A stretch of DNA of 64,000 bases, from NCBI GenBank assembly GCA_003697135.1, contig RFGC01000038.1, positions 98,320-162,319 on the forward strand, given 5' to 3'. The position numbers were made by a program, and so were the translations under genes. This document shows, piece by piece, positions 8,170-15,652 of the stretch. The stretch comes from Acidobacteriota bacterium. Lineage in GTDB: Bacteria; Acidobacteriota; Blastocatellia; Pyrinomonadales; Pyrinomonadaceae. The notes below the pieces were generated by a model. It ran no database searches. It saw only the letters and a list, made by a program, of their open reading frames with translations, and was not told the origin of the DNA. Numbering within the stretch: the stretch's first letter is position 1; every line of letters starts with the position of its first letter.

Positions 8170-9881
8170 CCATTTTCACTCCGCAAAACTAGATTATTTT
8201 CCAAAACCAAAGCATCAAAGCTAGCACTCATGAAAGTTTTTATAGCATCTTCGGGAGTGCAAACAATAGGCTCTTGGATGTTGAATGAAGTATTCAGCAA
8301 AACAGGCACTCCGGTTAACTTGTAAAACTCATGTATTAGATTCCAGTATCGAGGATTCGTTTCTTTACTAACCATCTGCGGGCGGGCGCTTCCATCAACA
8401 TGAACCACAGCAGGTATTTTCTTTTTCCACTCCTCAGACACTTCAATAACGGTAATCATGAAGGGATCGTAGTGATTCTTACCGAAGATTTCACGTCCGT
8501 ATTCTTCTAGAATCGAAGGTGCTAGTGGACGAAACCATTCTCTTAGCTTGACTTTGTGATTGAGAATTTCCCTCATATCGGCACGGCGAGGATCGGCAAG
8601 AAAACTTCTCGAACCTAAAGCACGCGGTCCCCACTCCATTCTGCCTTGAAACCATCCGATGATTGCACCTTCACTGAGCATTTTCGCAAGTCTAGGTAAC
8701 AAGATTTCATCAGGCAAGGTCTCATATTTCAAACCTGCTTTTTGAAGAGCTTTCTGGCATTCTTCGTTCGTAAACTTTGGACCCCAGTAAGCATGTTTCA
8801 TTACGAATTTTCGCGGCTTTCCTAGAATCTGATGCCAGACGTAATAAGCGGCGCCGAGACTACATCCCGCATCGCCAGCCGCAGGTTGAATAAAAAAGTT
8901 CTTGAAAGGAGATTCGTGGAAAATTCTTCCGTTCATGACGGAATTGAAAGCAACGCCGCCAGCCATGCAGAGATTTTCTTCTCCAGTCATTTCTTTGATT
9001 TTTCTTACTAGATGGAGTCCAATTTCTTCAAGAACTTTCTGAGCTGAAGCCGCAATGTCCCAATGTCGTTCCGTAAGCTCTTCGCCCGGTCTTCTCGGTG
9101 GGCCTATTTCTTTGATTATAGCTTCAGGAAACTGATAATGCTTTGCCAAATGGTGATCCAAAACCTTTATGTTGAATCGAAAATCGCTATCTCCGTTTTT
9201 TATCAAGACCTTTTCGGCAAAAAATTCGTAAAATCTCGGCTTTCCGTAAGCGGCAAGACCCATTACTTTCCACTCATCGCCCTCAAACATGTCAAACCCG
9301 ATAAAATTCGTAACCGCAGAATAAAATTGACCTAAACTGTGAGGAAGCTTAATGCGTTTTAGAACTTTTATTCGGTTGCCCTTGCCGTGGCAAAAAAGCG
9401 TTGTAGTATCTTCGCCTGTTCCGTCCCAGGTCAAAATTGCGGCAGATTCAAAGGGCGAAACAAAGAAGGCAGAAGCGGCATGGCTTTGATGATGCTCGAT
9501 GAAATGAAATTTGAAATCCGAATCGCCAAAGTATTTTCTCAAACGTCTCGGATGAAGAAACATTCCAAGATAACTATCGCTTACCTGTGCCACTCCCCTA
9601 TCAACTCTCGCTTTGAACATATCGCGAGAGATGAAAGCCGCTTTCAAAGCTTGCATCGCCTTGTGGCGCAGTATCCAAGGCTTCCAATAATGCCCTACAT
9701 GAGCTACGTCCTTTAGTTTGATACCAGCGTAATCTAAGCAAAACTTTATAGCATTGTAAGGAAAGCCGCTGTGATGTTTCCGCCTTGAAAAACGCTCTTC
9801 TTCAGCCGCTGCTATTAACTCACCGTCTTTTATCAAAGCCGCTGCTGCATCGCCTAATGTTGTAAGTCCTAAAATATACAT
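8166..9881 (-). CDS. Carbamoyltransferase, NodU/CmcH family
   Basis: 571 residues, normal length for the family. The N-terminal ASKHA-like domain begins with ILGLTTLGDAAAALIKDGEL and contains HHQSHAASAFF and LTWDGTGEDTT, the metal- and nucleotide-binding elements. The C-terminal YrdC-like part has WGPRALGSRSFLADPR and REWFRPLAPS. Such enzymes transfer a carbamoyl group from carbamoyl phosphate, via carbamoyl-adenylate, to a hydroxyl on a sugar or antibiotic precursor. With an epimerase and two glycosyltransferases upstream and a membrane glycosyltransferase-like protein downstream, the likely acceptor is a sugar of a surface polysaccharide. The acceptor itself cannot be read from the sequence. 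Confidence 0.9.
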   Translation of the reverse strand: MYILGLTTLGDAAAALIKDGELIAAAEEERFSRRKHHSGFPYNAIKFCLDYAGIKLKDVAHVGHYWKPWILRHKAMQALKAAFISRDMFKARVDRGVAQVSDSYLGMFLHPRRLRKYFGDSDFKFHFIEHHQSHAASAFFVSPFESAAILTWDGTGEDTTTLFCHGKGNRIKVLKRIKLPHSLGQFYSAVTNFIGFDMFEGDEWKVMGLAAYGKPRFYEFFAEKVLIKNGDSDFRFNIKVLDHHLAKHYQFPEAIIKEIGPPRRPGEELTERHWDIAASAQKVLEEIGLHLVRKIKEMTGEENLCMAGGVAFNSVMNGRIFHESPFKNFFIQPAAGDAGCSLGAAYYVWHQILGKPRKFVMKHAYWGPKFTNEECQKALQKAGLKYETLPDEILLPRLAKMLSEGAIIGWFQGRMEWGPRALGSRSFLADPRRADMREILNHKVKLREWFRPLAPSILEEYGREIFGKNHYDPFMITVIEVSEEWKKKIPAVVHVDGSARPQMVSKETNPRYWNLIHEFYKLTGVPVLLNTSFNIQEPIVCTPEDAIKTFMSASFDALVLENNLVLRSENG

Positions 9882-9893
9882 GGTCGTTCGCCG

Positions 9894-11006
9894 TCATTTT
9901 ACTAAATTTCTCGTCATCAATTCAACGGTCGCCGTAGCCACCCGATCCTCTGGCTTCTGATCTTTTATCCAATCGAGAAGTTCTCTCAAGCCCTCTTCCA
10001 ATCGCACTTTCGGCTCGTATCCCAAAAGTTTTCTGGCCTTTGTAATATCAGCGACACAATGGCGAATGTCTCCTTCTCGATACTTTCCTACAATCTCTGG
10101 TTCAATATCTTTGCCCAATCCCTTCGCCAGCATCTGAGCAATCTCTTTAACAGACGTTGGTATTCCGGTTCCGACATTGATTGCCTGATAGTTCGCTTCT
10201 TCTTTTTCTAAAGCCAATAAGTTTGCTTGCACAATATCGCTTACATGGACAAAATCACGAGTTTGATTGCCGTCTTCAAATATCAAAGGCTTTTGTCCAT
10301 TCAATAGCCTAGCCGAGAAAATAGCACAAACTCCTGTGTATGGATTTGAAAGCGCTTGACGCGTGCCGTAAACGTTGAAATACCGAAGCGCCACAGTAGG
10401 AATCTTGTATGCGCGCCCTACTGCCAAACAGTATTGCTCTTGATCTTGCTTTGAAACCGCATAAACAGAAGTTGGGAAAAGAGGTTTTTCTTCGCTTGTA
10501 GGAATAGGCTCTAGTTCTGTCCCGTCTTTATCCATGACTTCCCATTGATGATTGGCCAATTGCTCATCGGTTCGCAATTGTGGATAAACAATCTCACCAG
10601 TTTTTGGATTGCGATAAGCTCCTTCTCCGTAAATGGACATCGAAGAAGCGACTATCAATTTCTTAAACTGAGCAGGTTTTTTAGTCATTTCTTCAAGCAA
10701 AACTGCTGTCCCTAAATCGTTAGCTTTGACATATCGGACAATCTCATACATGGATTGCCCAACTCCCACCTCAGCCGCTTGATGATAAACAACTTCTACA
10801 TCTTCAAGCGCCTTTCTAACAGCTTCAGCATCGCAAATATCAGCTCTTATAAATTCTGCCTCTTTGTTGAGATGATCTGGTATTTTTCCGCCGTGAACTT
10901 GCTCGACCAGTGAATCGAGAATTCTCACTTGGTAGCCTTTTTCTATTAAAGCATCAACAAGATGCGAGCCGATAAATCCTGCACCACCTGTAACTAAAAC
11001 TTTCAT
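9894..11006 (-). CDS. NAD-dependent sugar-nucleotide epimerase/dehydratase (extended SDR)
   Basis: 370 residues. The Rossmann motif GGAGFIGSHL is at residues 7-16, and the catalytic YAVSK tyrosine/lysine pair is followed by ALRYFNVYGTRQ and the TRDFVHVSDIV substrate-pocket motif. The family interconverts or dehydrates UDP-, GDP- or dTDP-sugars; a UDP-glucose 4-epimerase-like activity is the simplest guess. The insert between residues about 145 and 185 (YPQLRTDEQLANHQWEVMD...) is longer than in GalE. Its ATG overlaps the stop of the upstream glycosyltransferase (ATGA), and the carbamoyltransferase follows 12 bases later, so this is one operon making an activated and then decorated sugar. Confidence 0.88.
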   Translation of the reverse strand: MKVLVTGGAGFIGSHLVDALIEKGYQVRILDSLVEQVHGGKIPDHLNKEAEFIRADICDAEAVRKALEDVEVVYHQAAEVGVGQSMYEIVRYVKANDLGTAVLLEEMTKKPAQFKKLIVASSMSIYGEGAYRNPKTGEIVYPQLRTDEQLANHQWEVMDKDGTELEPIPTSEEKPLFPTSVYAVSKQDQEQYCLAVGRAYKIPTVALRYFNVYGTRQALSNPYTGVCAIFSARLLNGQKPLIFEDGNQTRDFVHVSDIVQANLLALEKEEANYQAINVGTGIPTSVKEIAQMLAKGLGKDIEPEIVGKYREGDIRHCVADITKARKLLGYEPKVRLEEGLRELLDWIKDQKPEDRVATATVELMTRNLVK

Positions 11007-12103
11007 AATGAATTTTTCCTTCCACTTGTGTTTTCTACAACTGACTTGAAAATCTCAAAGACTCTGGGAGCTTGAACTTTTGCAGAATAATTTTCCTCAA
11101 CGGTTTTCCTGCCTGCAAGGCCAAATCTTTTTCTTAGTTCGTAAGAATGCAAAAGTTTTTTGAGCTTTTCGACCCATTCCTCTTTGCTACTAGCAAGAAA
11201 GCCGTTTTCACCATCCTGAATGATTTTCGTATTAACCCCTACTGGCGAGCAAATGGTTGGAATACCTAAAGCCATGTATTGCAGAGCTTTCAGACCGCAT
11301 TTGCCTCTGCTCCATTCGTCATCCGGTAGTGGCATTACTCCAATATCAATCTTTTCAAGGTCAGCAATCTCGCTATCTGCCCTCCATACCATCGCTTCAA
11401 CATCAACCCCATCAATTTTGTAGCTACCCGTCCCAATAACGCGCAGCCGAAATCTCTCTGTTTTTGCAAGCTCTTTGAAAACTTCTCTAATTGTGTCTAA
11501 GTGCTGAACCGTGCTAAGACTCCCACTCCAACCTATCGTCAAAACCTCTTTGTTTTCTGCCTTTTCTACGGGCTTATATTTTTCGGTATCAATCGTTGTT
11601 GGGATGATGGTCACATTTCGATTGAATCGCTTTGCATATGAAGCCAAATACTCATTACCTGCTATGACATGGGACGAGAAACTACAAATGGTTGCAGTCT
11701 TTTGCGGAAATTTCAAATAACTCAGATAGCCGTTGGCAGGACTTTTGTAAGGGACAAAAATCGCATCATCAAAATCAAAAACCATTGGAATTCCAGAGTT
11801 TGCTATTCTCCTTTCAAACCATGCAGGTCCCAAAATAGCCGCTTCCCGAAACAAGTAAACTAGATCAAAATTGCCCAGCGCCTTAATATCCTTTTGCCTA
11901 TTAACAAAGCATCTCAAAACTTCTCGAACTTTCCTGAACGTATGCCCTCTTTTATACAAAACTTCATTAAGCTCAATGGTTTCAAACGGCGAGTAAGTTA
12001 TCTCAACGCCTTTTTCTCGTAAGATTTTCTCCCATTGCTCAATCCTAAATCGCTGTCCAGGTGAAGTGTTGTATATGCTAGGGACGATTGCTAGAACTTT
12101 CAT
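11003..12103 (-). CDS. Glycosyltransferase, GT4-like (GT-B fold)
   Basis: 366 residues from the ATG at 12103; a TTG three codons earlier is possible. The start MKVLAIVPSIYNTSPGQRFR resembles GT-B enzymes. The C-terminal donor-binding half shows GWSGSLSTVQHLDTI, IGVMPLPDDEWSRGKCGLKALQYMALGIPTICSPVG with the E/K-x7-M pattern, and a terminal helix (VEENYSA). It probably adds a sugar from a nucleotide-sugar donor during surface-glycan assembly at the cytoplasmic face of the membrane. It is coupled to the epimerase downstream and lies 26 bases after the preceding glycosyltransferase. Donor and acceptor unknown. Confidence 0.85.
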   Translation of the reverse strand: MKVLAIVPSIYNTSPGQRFRIEQWEKILREKGVEITYSPFETIELNEVLYKRGHTFRKVREVLRCFVNRQKDIKALGNFDLVYLFREAAILGPAWFERRIANSGIPMVFDFDDAIFVPYKSPANGYLSYLKFPQKTATICSFSSHVIAGNEYLASYAKRFNRNVTIIPTTIDTEKYKPVEKAENKEVLTIGWSGSLSTVQHLDTIREVFKELAKTERFRLRVIGTGSYKIDGVDVEAMVWRADSEIADLEKIDIGVMPLPDDEWSRGKCGLKALQYMALGIPTICSPVGVNTKIIQDGENGFLASSKEEWVEKLKKLLHSYELRKRFGLAGRKTVEENYSAKVQAPRVFEIFKSVVENTSGRKNSL

Positions 12104-12129
12104 AAACCGCAAAGCTTAAAATTATAGCA

Positions 12130-13359
12130 TCATTGAAGAAGTCTTCTATAAATCCTGCGGTATCTCTCGCCACCAATTCTTTCCAGATCAAAATACTCTC
12201 GTGCAACTCGGCGGCATCTTTCTCGGCATGTCTCGTCTTTCGATAAAGCAATGATTTCTTCCAAAGCTTTAGAGTAACCATCTTGCGTAAACTCACGTAA
12301 TATTACACCAACTTTTTCCTTCTCGATGAGTTCATCCAAATCGCCAACTCCTGAATTTGAAACAACTGGCAAGCCACAATATAGATATTCAGCAAATTTC
12401 GTAGGTGACGAAGCTTGTTTGGAGTAACACGTTTTAATAAAAGAGATCGCCACGCTCGCCTTGCTGGCATATTCAGGTATCTCTTCAGGAGCGACGCTCC
12501 TGACAATGAAGCTATCGGGATTCAAACCTGCTTTGGTGAGCTGTGCCTTAGCTTTTTCTACATCTCTTTGGGTTAGAATAATCGTGAAAGCTTCCGGATA
12601 TTGCCGGTGAGCAAAGCTTAGAAACTCTATCATTTTATCCGTCAAATACCAACTTCCGAATGAACCTACATAGATGAAAACAGGTTTACCATTTACTTTC
12701 TCAGATTGATTGTGATGATTCAGATTTTGAAACCGCGCCGCATCAACACAGCACGGAATGACTTCAACAGGCCGATTGAATTTATCGAGACCCGTCTCTT
12801 TGCTTTCAGGAAACAGAATACTGCGCGCCTTTTCTGTTAGAACAACGAATCCATTAGCCTCTCGCAAAAGCCATTTTTCAATTATCTTAGCAGAGCGATA
12901 AAGCCATCCGTTTGCTTTCCAAACACCAGAATCTACATACTCTTCAGGAAAGAAACCTCTTATATCGAAGAGTATCTTAGGCTTATGAAGGCTGAGAATC
13001 CTCGCCAATACAGCCATCAGCATTGGGACATGAACCCTTGCGTGAAGCACATCGAACTTTTCTTTCCTATTTTTTCGCCAAATAAACCAAGTCCCACAAA
13101 GAATATCAAACGCAGTAGCAGGAACAGAAGGGCGCTTATGGTATTTCAAAAAATGCCATTCTATACCCTCTGATGCTAGCTTTCTGCGACTATCTTCGAT
13201 TTTTTCCTTGCTCCAACTCCTCAAATCAGGCTCGAAAGTGAGAAGATAAGGCTTCACGCCACCTTTAGCTATTTCTCGCAAATAGGGAATAACTTGCGTC
13301 TGCACCAAAGGTTCTCGAAGTCCAAAATAGCAAATGTAAAGCGTTTTATTTTTTTTCAT
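12130..13359 (-). CDS. Glycosyltransferase, GT4 family
   Basis: 409 residues, first gene of the minus-strand glycan operon. The N-terminal GT-B domain contains REPLVQTQVIPYLREIAKGG and DVLHARVHVP. The C-terminal donor domain contains FIYVGSFGSWYLTDKMIEF and SPTKFAEYLYCGLPVVSNSGVGD, the typical GT4 E-x7-P loop that contacts the nucleotide sugar. No clear ribosome site precedes the ATG. Role by context: a sugar-transfer step in synthesis of the same surface polysaccharide. The ABC-like gene upstream ends 44 bases before this start, so read-through from the MCE genes is possible. Confidence 0.88.
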   Translation of the reverse strand: MKKNKTLYICYFGLREPLVQTQVIPYLREIAKGGVKPYLLTFEPDLRSWSKEKIEDSRRKLASEGIEWHFLKYHKRPSVPATAFDILCGTWFIWRKNRKEKFDVLHARVHVPMLMAVLARILSLHKPKILFDIRGFFPEEYVDSGVWKANGWLYRSAKIIEKWLLREANGFVVLTEKARSILFPESKETGLDKFNRPVEVIPCCVDAARFQNLNHHNQSEKVNGKPVFIYVGSFGSWYLTDKMIEFLSFAHRQYPEAFTIILTQRDVEKAKAQLTKAGLNPDSFIVRSVAPEEIPEYASKASVAISFIKTCYSKQASSPTKFAEYLYCGLPVVSNSGVGDLDELIEKEKVGVILREFTQDGYSKALEEIIALSKDETCRERCRRVAREYFDLERIGGERYRRIYRRLLQ

Positions 13360-13403
13360 GCTTTTTAGTGTATCGCAAAAAAATCAGCGCAGAGACATTT
13401 TGC

Positions 13404-14357
13404 TTAATACCGAAGCACCTTGATTCTATCAGGTGGAAGGCCAATCACGCACTCGTCACCAACTTTAAGCCCTACAAGTCTCAAAACCAAAACCTCAATC
13501 GGAAGTCCTGAAGCATCAAATTCAACTCTTGTCGTCGAGCCGTGGAATTCTATCTTTGTTACTTTAGCTCTAATAAGATTATCTTCCGGAAAAGAAGCAC
13601 CACAGTGTATGCAAACTTGTTCGGGTCTGATTGCCAATGTAACATTCTGAAGAATCGAACCTAGATTTTTTCTTTCAACTTTGTCTGTCCTCAAACGATG
13701 ATTGCCTTCAAGGGTTTGAAATTCTGGCATTTCCTCGTTACTGAAAGTTATTCTTCTTGCCGTTATAAGATTGCATCTTCCCAAAAGAGAAGCTGAAGCA
13801 ACCGAATTCGGATTCTCATAAACCTCTTTCGGCGTGCCTTCTTGAATAATCTCGCCTTTGTCGAGAATTCCTATCCTGTCACAAATCTTGAAAATTTCCT
13901 CCTCATTGTTAGTTACAAAAACAACAGCTAGATTCTTTCTTCTTGCGGTTTCTTCTAGTTTCTCAAGAGCTTCCTGACGCATTTCACTATCGAAAGGCGC
14001 AAAAGGATTATCGAGGAGTAATAAGCCTTCGGCGTCTCTTAAAGCTTCCTCAAACTCAATCTTCCGCCGTTCGCTTTCTGAAAGAAACGGAGTTTTTTTG
14101 AACAAACTCTTCAAAAACGAATTCTTTTGCGGTGGCGAAGGGACGATTTTCGCTTGATTTATCGTTGAGTTTTCAAAAGATATTCTGCCCGTGAAGTCCT
14201 TTTCAAGCCCGGCTATTAGTCTCAAGATCGTTGACTTACCACTACAGGCACGCCCAACTAGACCGAAAATCTCACCACGAGAAACTTCAAAGCTTAAATC
14301 TCTTAAAACCCATTTGTTTGAATACCGCTTCGAGACTTTTTCTACCTTAAGAACCAT
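13404..14357 (-). CDS. Degenerate ABC-type ATPase with C-terminal TOBE domain
   Basis: 317 residues, clearly related to MalK/PotA-type ATPases but altered at most catalytic positions. Walker A is intact (GRACSGKST, residues 35-43). The signature LSGGQ reads LSESE (92-96). Walker B LLLLD is followed by Asn (N117) where the catalytic Glu belongs. The switch histidine in VTHD is Asn (VTNN, N150). The Walker A to signature distance is about 50 residues instead of about 95, so much of the helical subdomain and Q-loop region is missing. DRIGILDKGEIIQEGTPKEVYENP and a TOBE-like C-terminus (LAIRPEQV, TTRVEF, IGLPPDRIKVL) are well kept. It probably binds ATP but hydrolyses it poorly or not at all. It starts 10 bases after the MCE gene stop; no permease gene is nearby. 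Confidence 0.85.
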   Translation of the reverse strand: MVLKVEKVSKRYSNKWVLRDLSFEVSRGEIFGLVGRACSGKSTILRLIAGLEKDFTGRISFENSTINQAKIVPSPPQKNSFLKSLFKKTPFLSESERRKIEFEEALRDAEGLLLLDNPFAPFDSEMRQEALEKLEETARRKNLAVVFVTNNEEEIFKICDRIGILDKGEIIQEGTPKEVYENPNSVASASLLGRCNLITARRITFSNEEMPEFQTLEGNHRLRTDKVERKNLGSILQNVTLAIRPEQVCIHCGASFPEDNLIRAKVTKIEFHGSTTRVEFDASGLPIEVLVLRLVGLKVGDECVIGLPPDRIKVLRY

Positions 14358-14367
14358 TTTCTAGATT

Positions 14368-15552
14368 CTAGAATATCTTCAGCTTGATTGTTAAGTATTT
14401 TTTCGGGTTTTGTCTAAAATCGTTCAGTAGCCTCGTGCTTTCGGTTGAAAATTGACTTATGTTAGCAGTTGTCTGGTTCAGATTTTCGTAAAGAGTTTCA
14501 TCAGTGAAGAGTTTTCCAACGGTGCCTTTCCCGGCCTTTATATCGGAAAGTAAGGAGTTTATCGTTGCTACAGAATTTTTCAAATCGTTGTAAAGAGCTT
14601 CATCTTTAAGCAGTTTTCCTGCAGTTCCTTTACCTTGATTCAGGTCTTGGAGTATTTTGTCGAGATTTTCAGCAACCGTATTCAACCTGTGGGCCGCAAT
14701 TCTTATTTCCTTTATAGCCTCGTTTGCTTCGTTGTAGAGCGAATCATCGCTGATTAACTTCCCTGCAGTTCCACGTCCTTGCCTCAACTCTGCTGAAATA
14801 GCTTCTAGCTGGCTTACGGTTTTATTGAGATTCTCATAAAGCGTTGGATCGTTTAGGAATCTTCCAGCACTACCTCGCCCGCTATTGAGATTATCAAGCG
14901 TGGTCTGCAATTTTATCATCGTTGTTTTGGCTTCGTTTATGGTTTGATCTAGGTTTCGGTAAAGCGATTCATCATTGATTATTCTTCCTATCGTTCCTTC
15001 TCCTCGATTGGCTTTGTTGAGAATTTCGTTTACTGGGATAGCAAGCTTGTTTATTTGATTTAAGAGATCGTTTCCGGTTTGGGTTAATTGATTTATCGAG
15101 ATGGCAGCGGTTGATTCGAGAATATGATTTTCCGACACAGGCTCTCCCTTCGCCGTGCCTGGCGTGATGTTAATCATCTTGTCATTTGCTAAAACGCTGG
15201 TAGCAACGAGTTGTGCAGTCGAATCGGTGCGGATTCTTTCCGTAATTGGACGGCCATCAATCTCTGAAGAAACACTCATCACAGCTTCAACCTTTGCTTC
15301 GCTCGTGTCATCTGGCGGCAAGAATCTTACATCTTCGACTCTGCCTATCAGAATGCCTGCAAGTTGAACTTCGGCTCCGGGGCGCAATCCGTCGGCGCTA
15401 ACAAAGCGCGCCCGCAGCCGCATTCTCTTCTCAAAAGGATTAAAGTCTCCCGAAGAATTGATAATCAAAAACGCTAACGCAAGCAACGTCAAAAAAACAA
15501 ATATCCCAACCCGTAAACCACTCAACCCCAAATATCTTTGAGTCGTTGGCAT
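14368..15552 (-). CDS. MCE-domain protein (MlaD/Mce-like) with five GxGTxGKL repeats
   Basis: 394 residues. An N-terminal membrane anchor (about 13-32, LRVGIFVFLTLLALAFLIIN) is followed by an MCE domain (about 40-125) with GLRPGAEVQLAGILIGRVEDV. The C-terminal half has five repeats of about 45 residues built on G[EKR]G[TS]xG[KR]LxxDxxLYxxL, interleaved with amphipathic helices that could form the long periplasmic needle or tunnel seen in some MCE proteins. MCE proteins carry lipids between the inner and outer membranes of Gram-negative bacteria. The expected MlaE-type permease is not adjacent; the downstream partner is an unusual ABC-like protein. Confidence 0.88.
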   Translation of the reverse strand: MPTTQRYLGLSGLRVGIFVFLTLLALAFLIINSSGDFNPFEKRMRLRARFVSADGLRPGAEVQLAGILIGRVEDVRFLPPDDTSEAKVEAVMSVSSEIDGRPITERIRTDSTAQLVATSVLANDKMINITPGTAKGEPVSENHILESTAAISINQLTQTGNDLLNQINKLAIPVNEILNKANRGEGTIGRIINDESLYRNLDQTINEAKTTMIKLQTTLDNLNSGRGSAGRFLNDPTLYENLNKTVSQLEAISAELRQGRGTAGKLISDDSLYNEANEAIKEIRIAAHRLNTVAENLDKILQDLNQGKGTAGKLLKDEALYNDLKNSVATINSLLSDIKAGKGTVGKLFTDETLYENLNQTTANISQFSTESTRLLNDFRQNPKKYLTIKLKIF

Positions 15553-15589
15553 AAAACCATCATATCACTTAAAAAATCTATTTTGCTAA

Positions 15590-15617
15590 TTGTTTTCGAG
15601 CGAAAATTTAATATAAT
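15590..15617 (+). promoter_or_regulatory. Sigma-70-type promoter of the subtilase gene
   Basis: TTGTTT at 15590-15595 and a perfect TATAAT at 15612-15617 with 16 bp between them, 35 bp upstream of the subtilase start, in the gap between divergent genes. A purine-rich AAGGGGGGG follows just before the ATG. Confidence 0.65.
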
Positions 15618-15652
15618 TTTTTGGAGTAAAAACCGAAGGGGGGGTTTGTCAG

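Noticed and set aside
14360..14374. TCTAGATTCTAGA here and its reverse complement near 39222, considered as a shared operator
   Set aside because: One copy includes a stop codon within an operon and the other lies before dxs; two short AT-rich matches are not enough evidence.
14400..15010. DNA repeats inside the MCE gene considered as a CRISPR-like or satellite array
   Set aside because: Periodicity is about 45 codons with variable DNA; it follows from the protein repeats.
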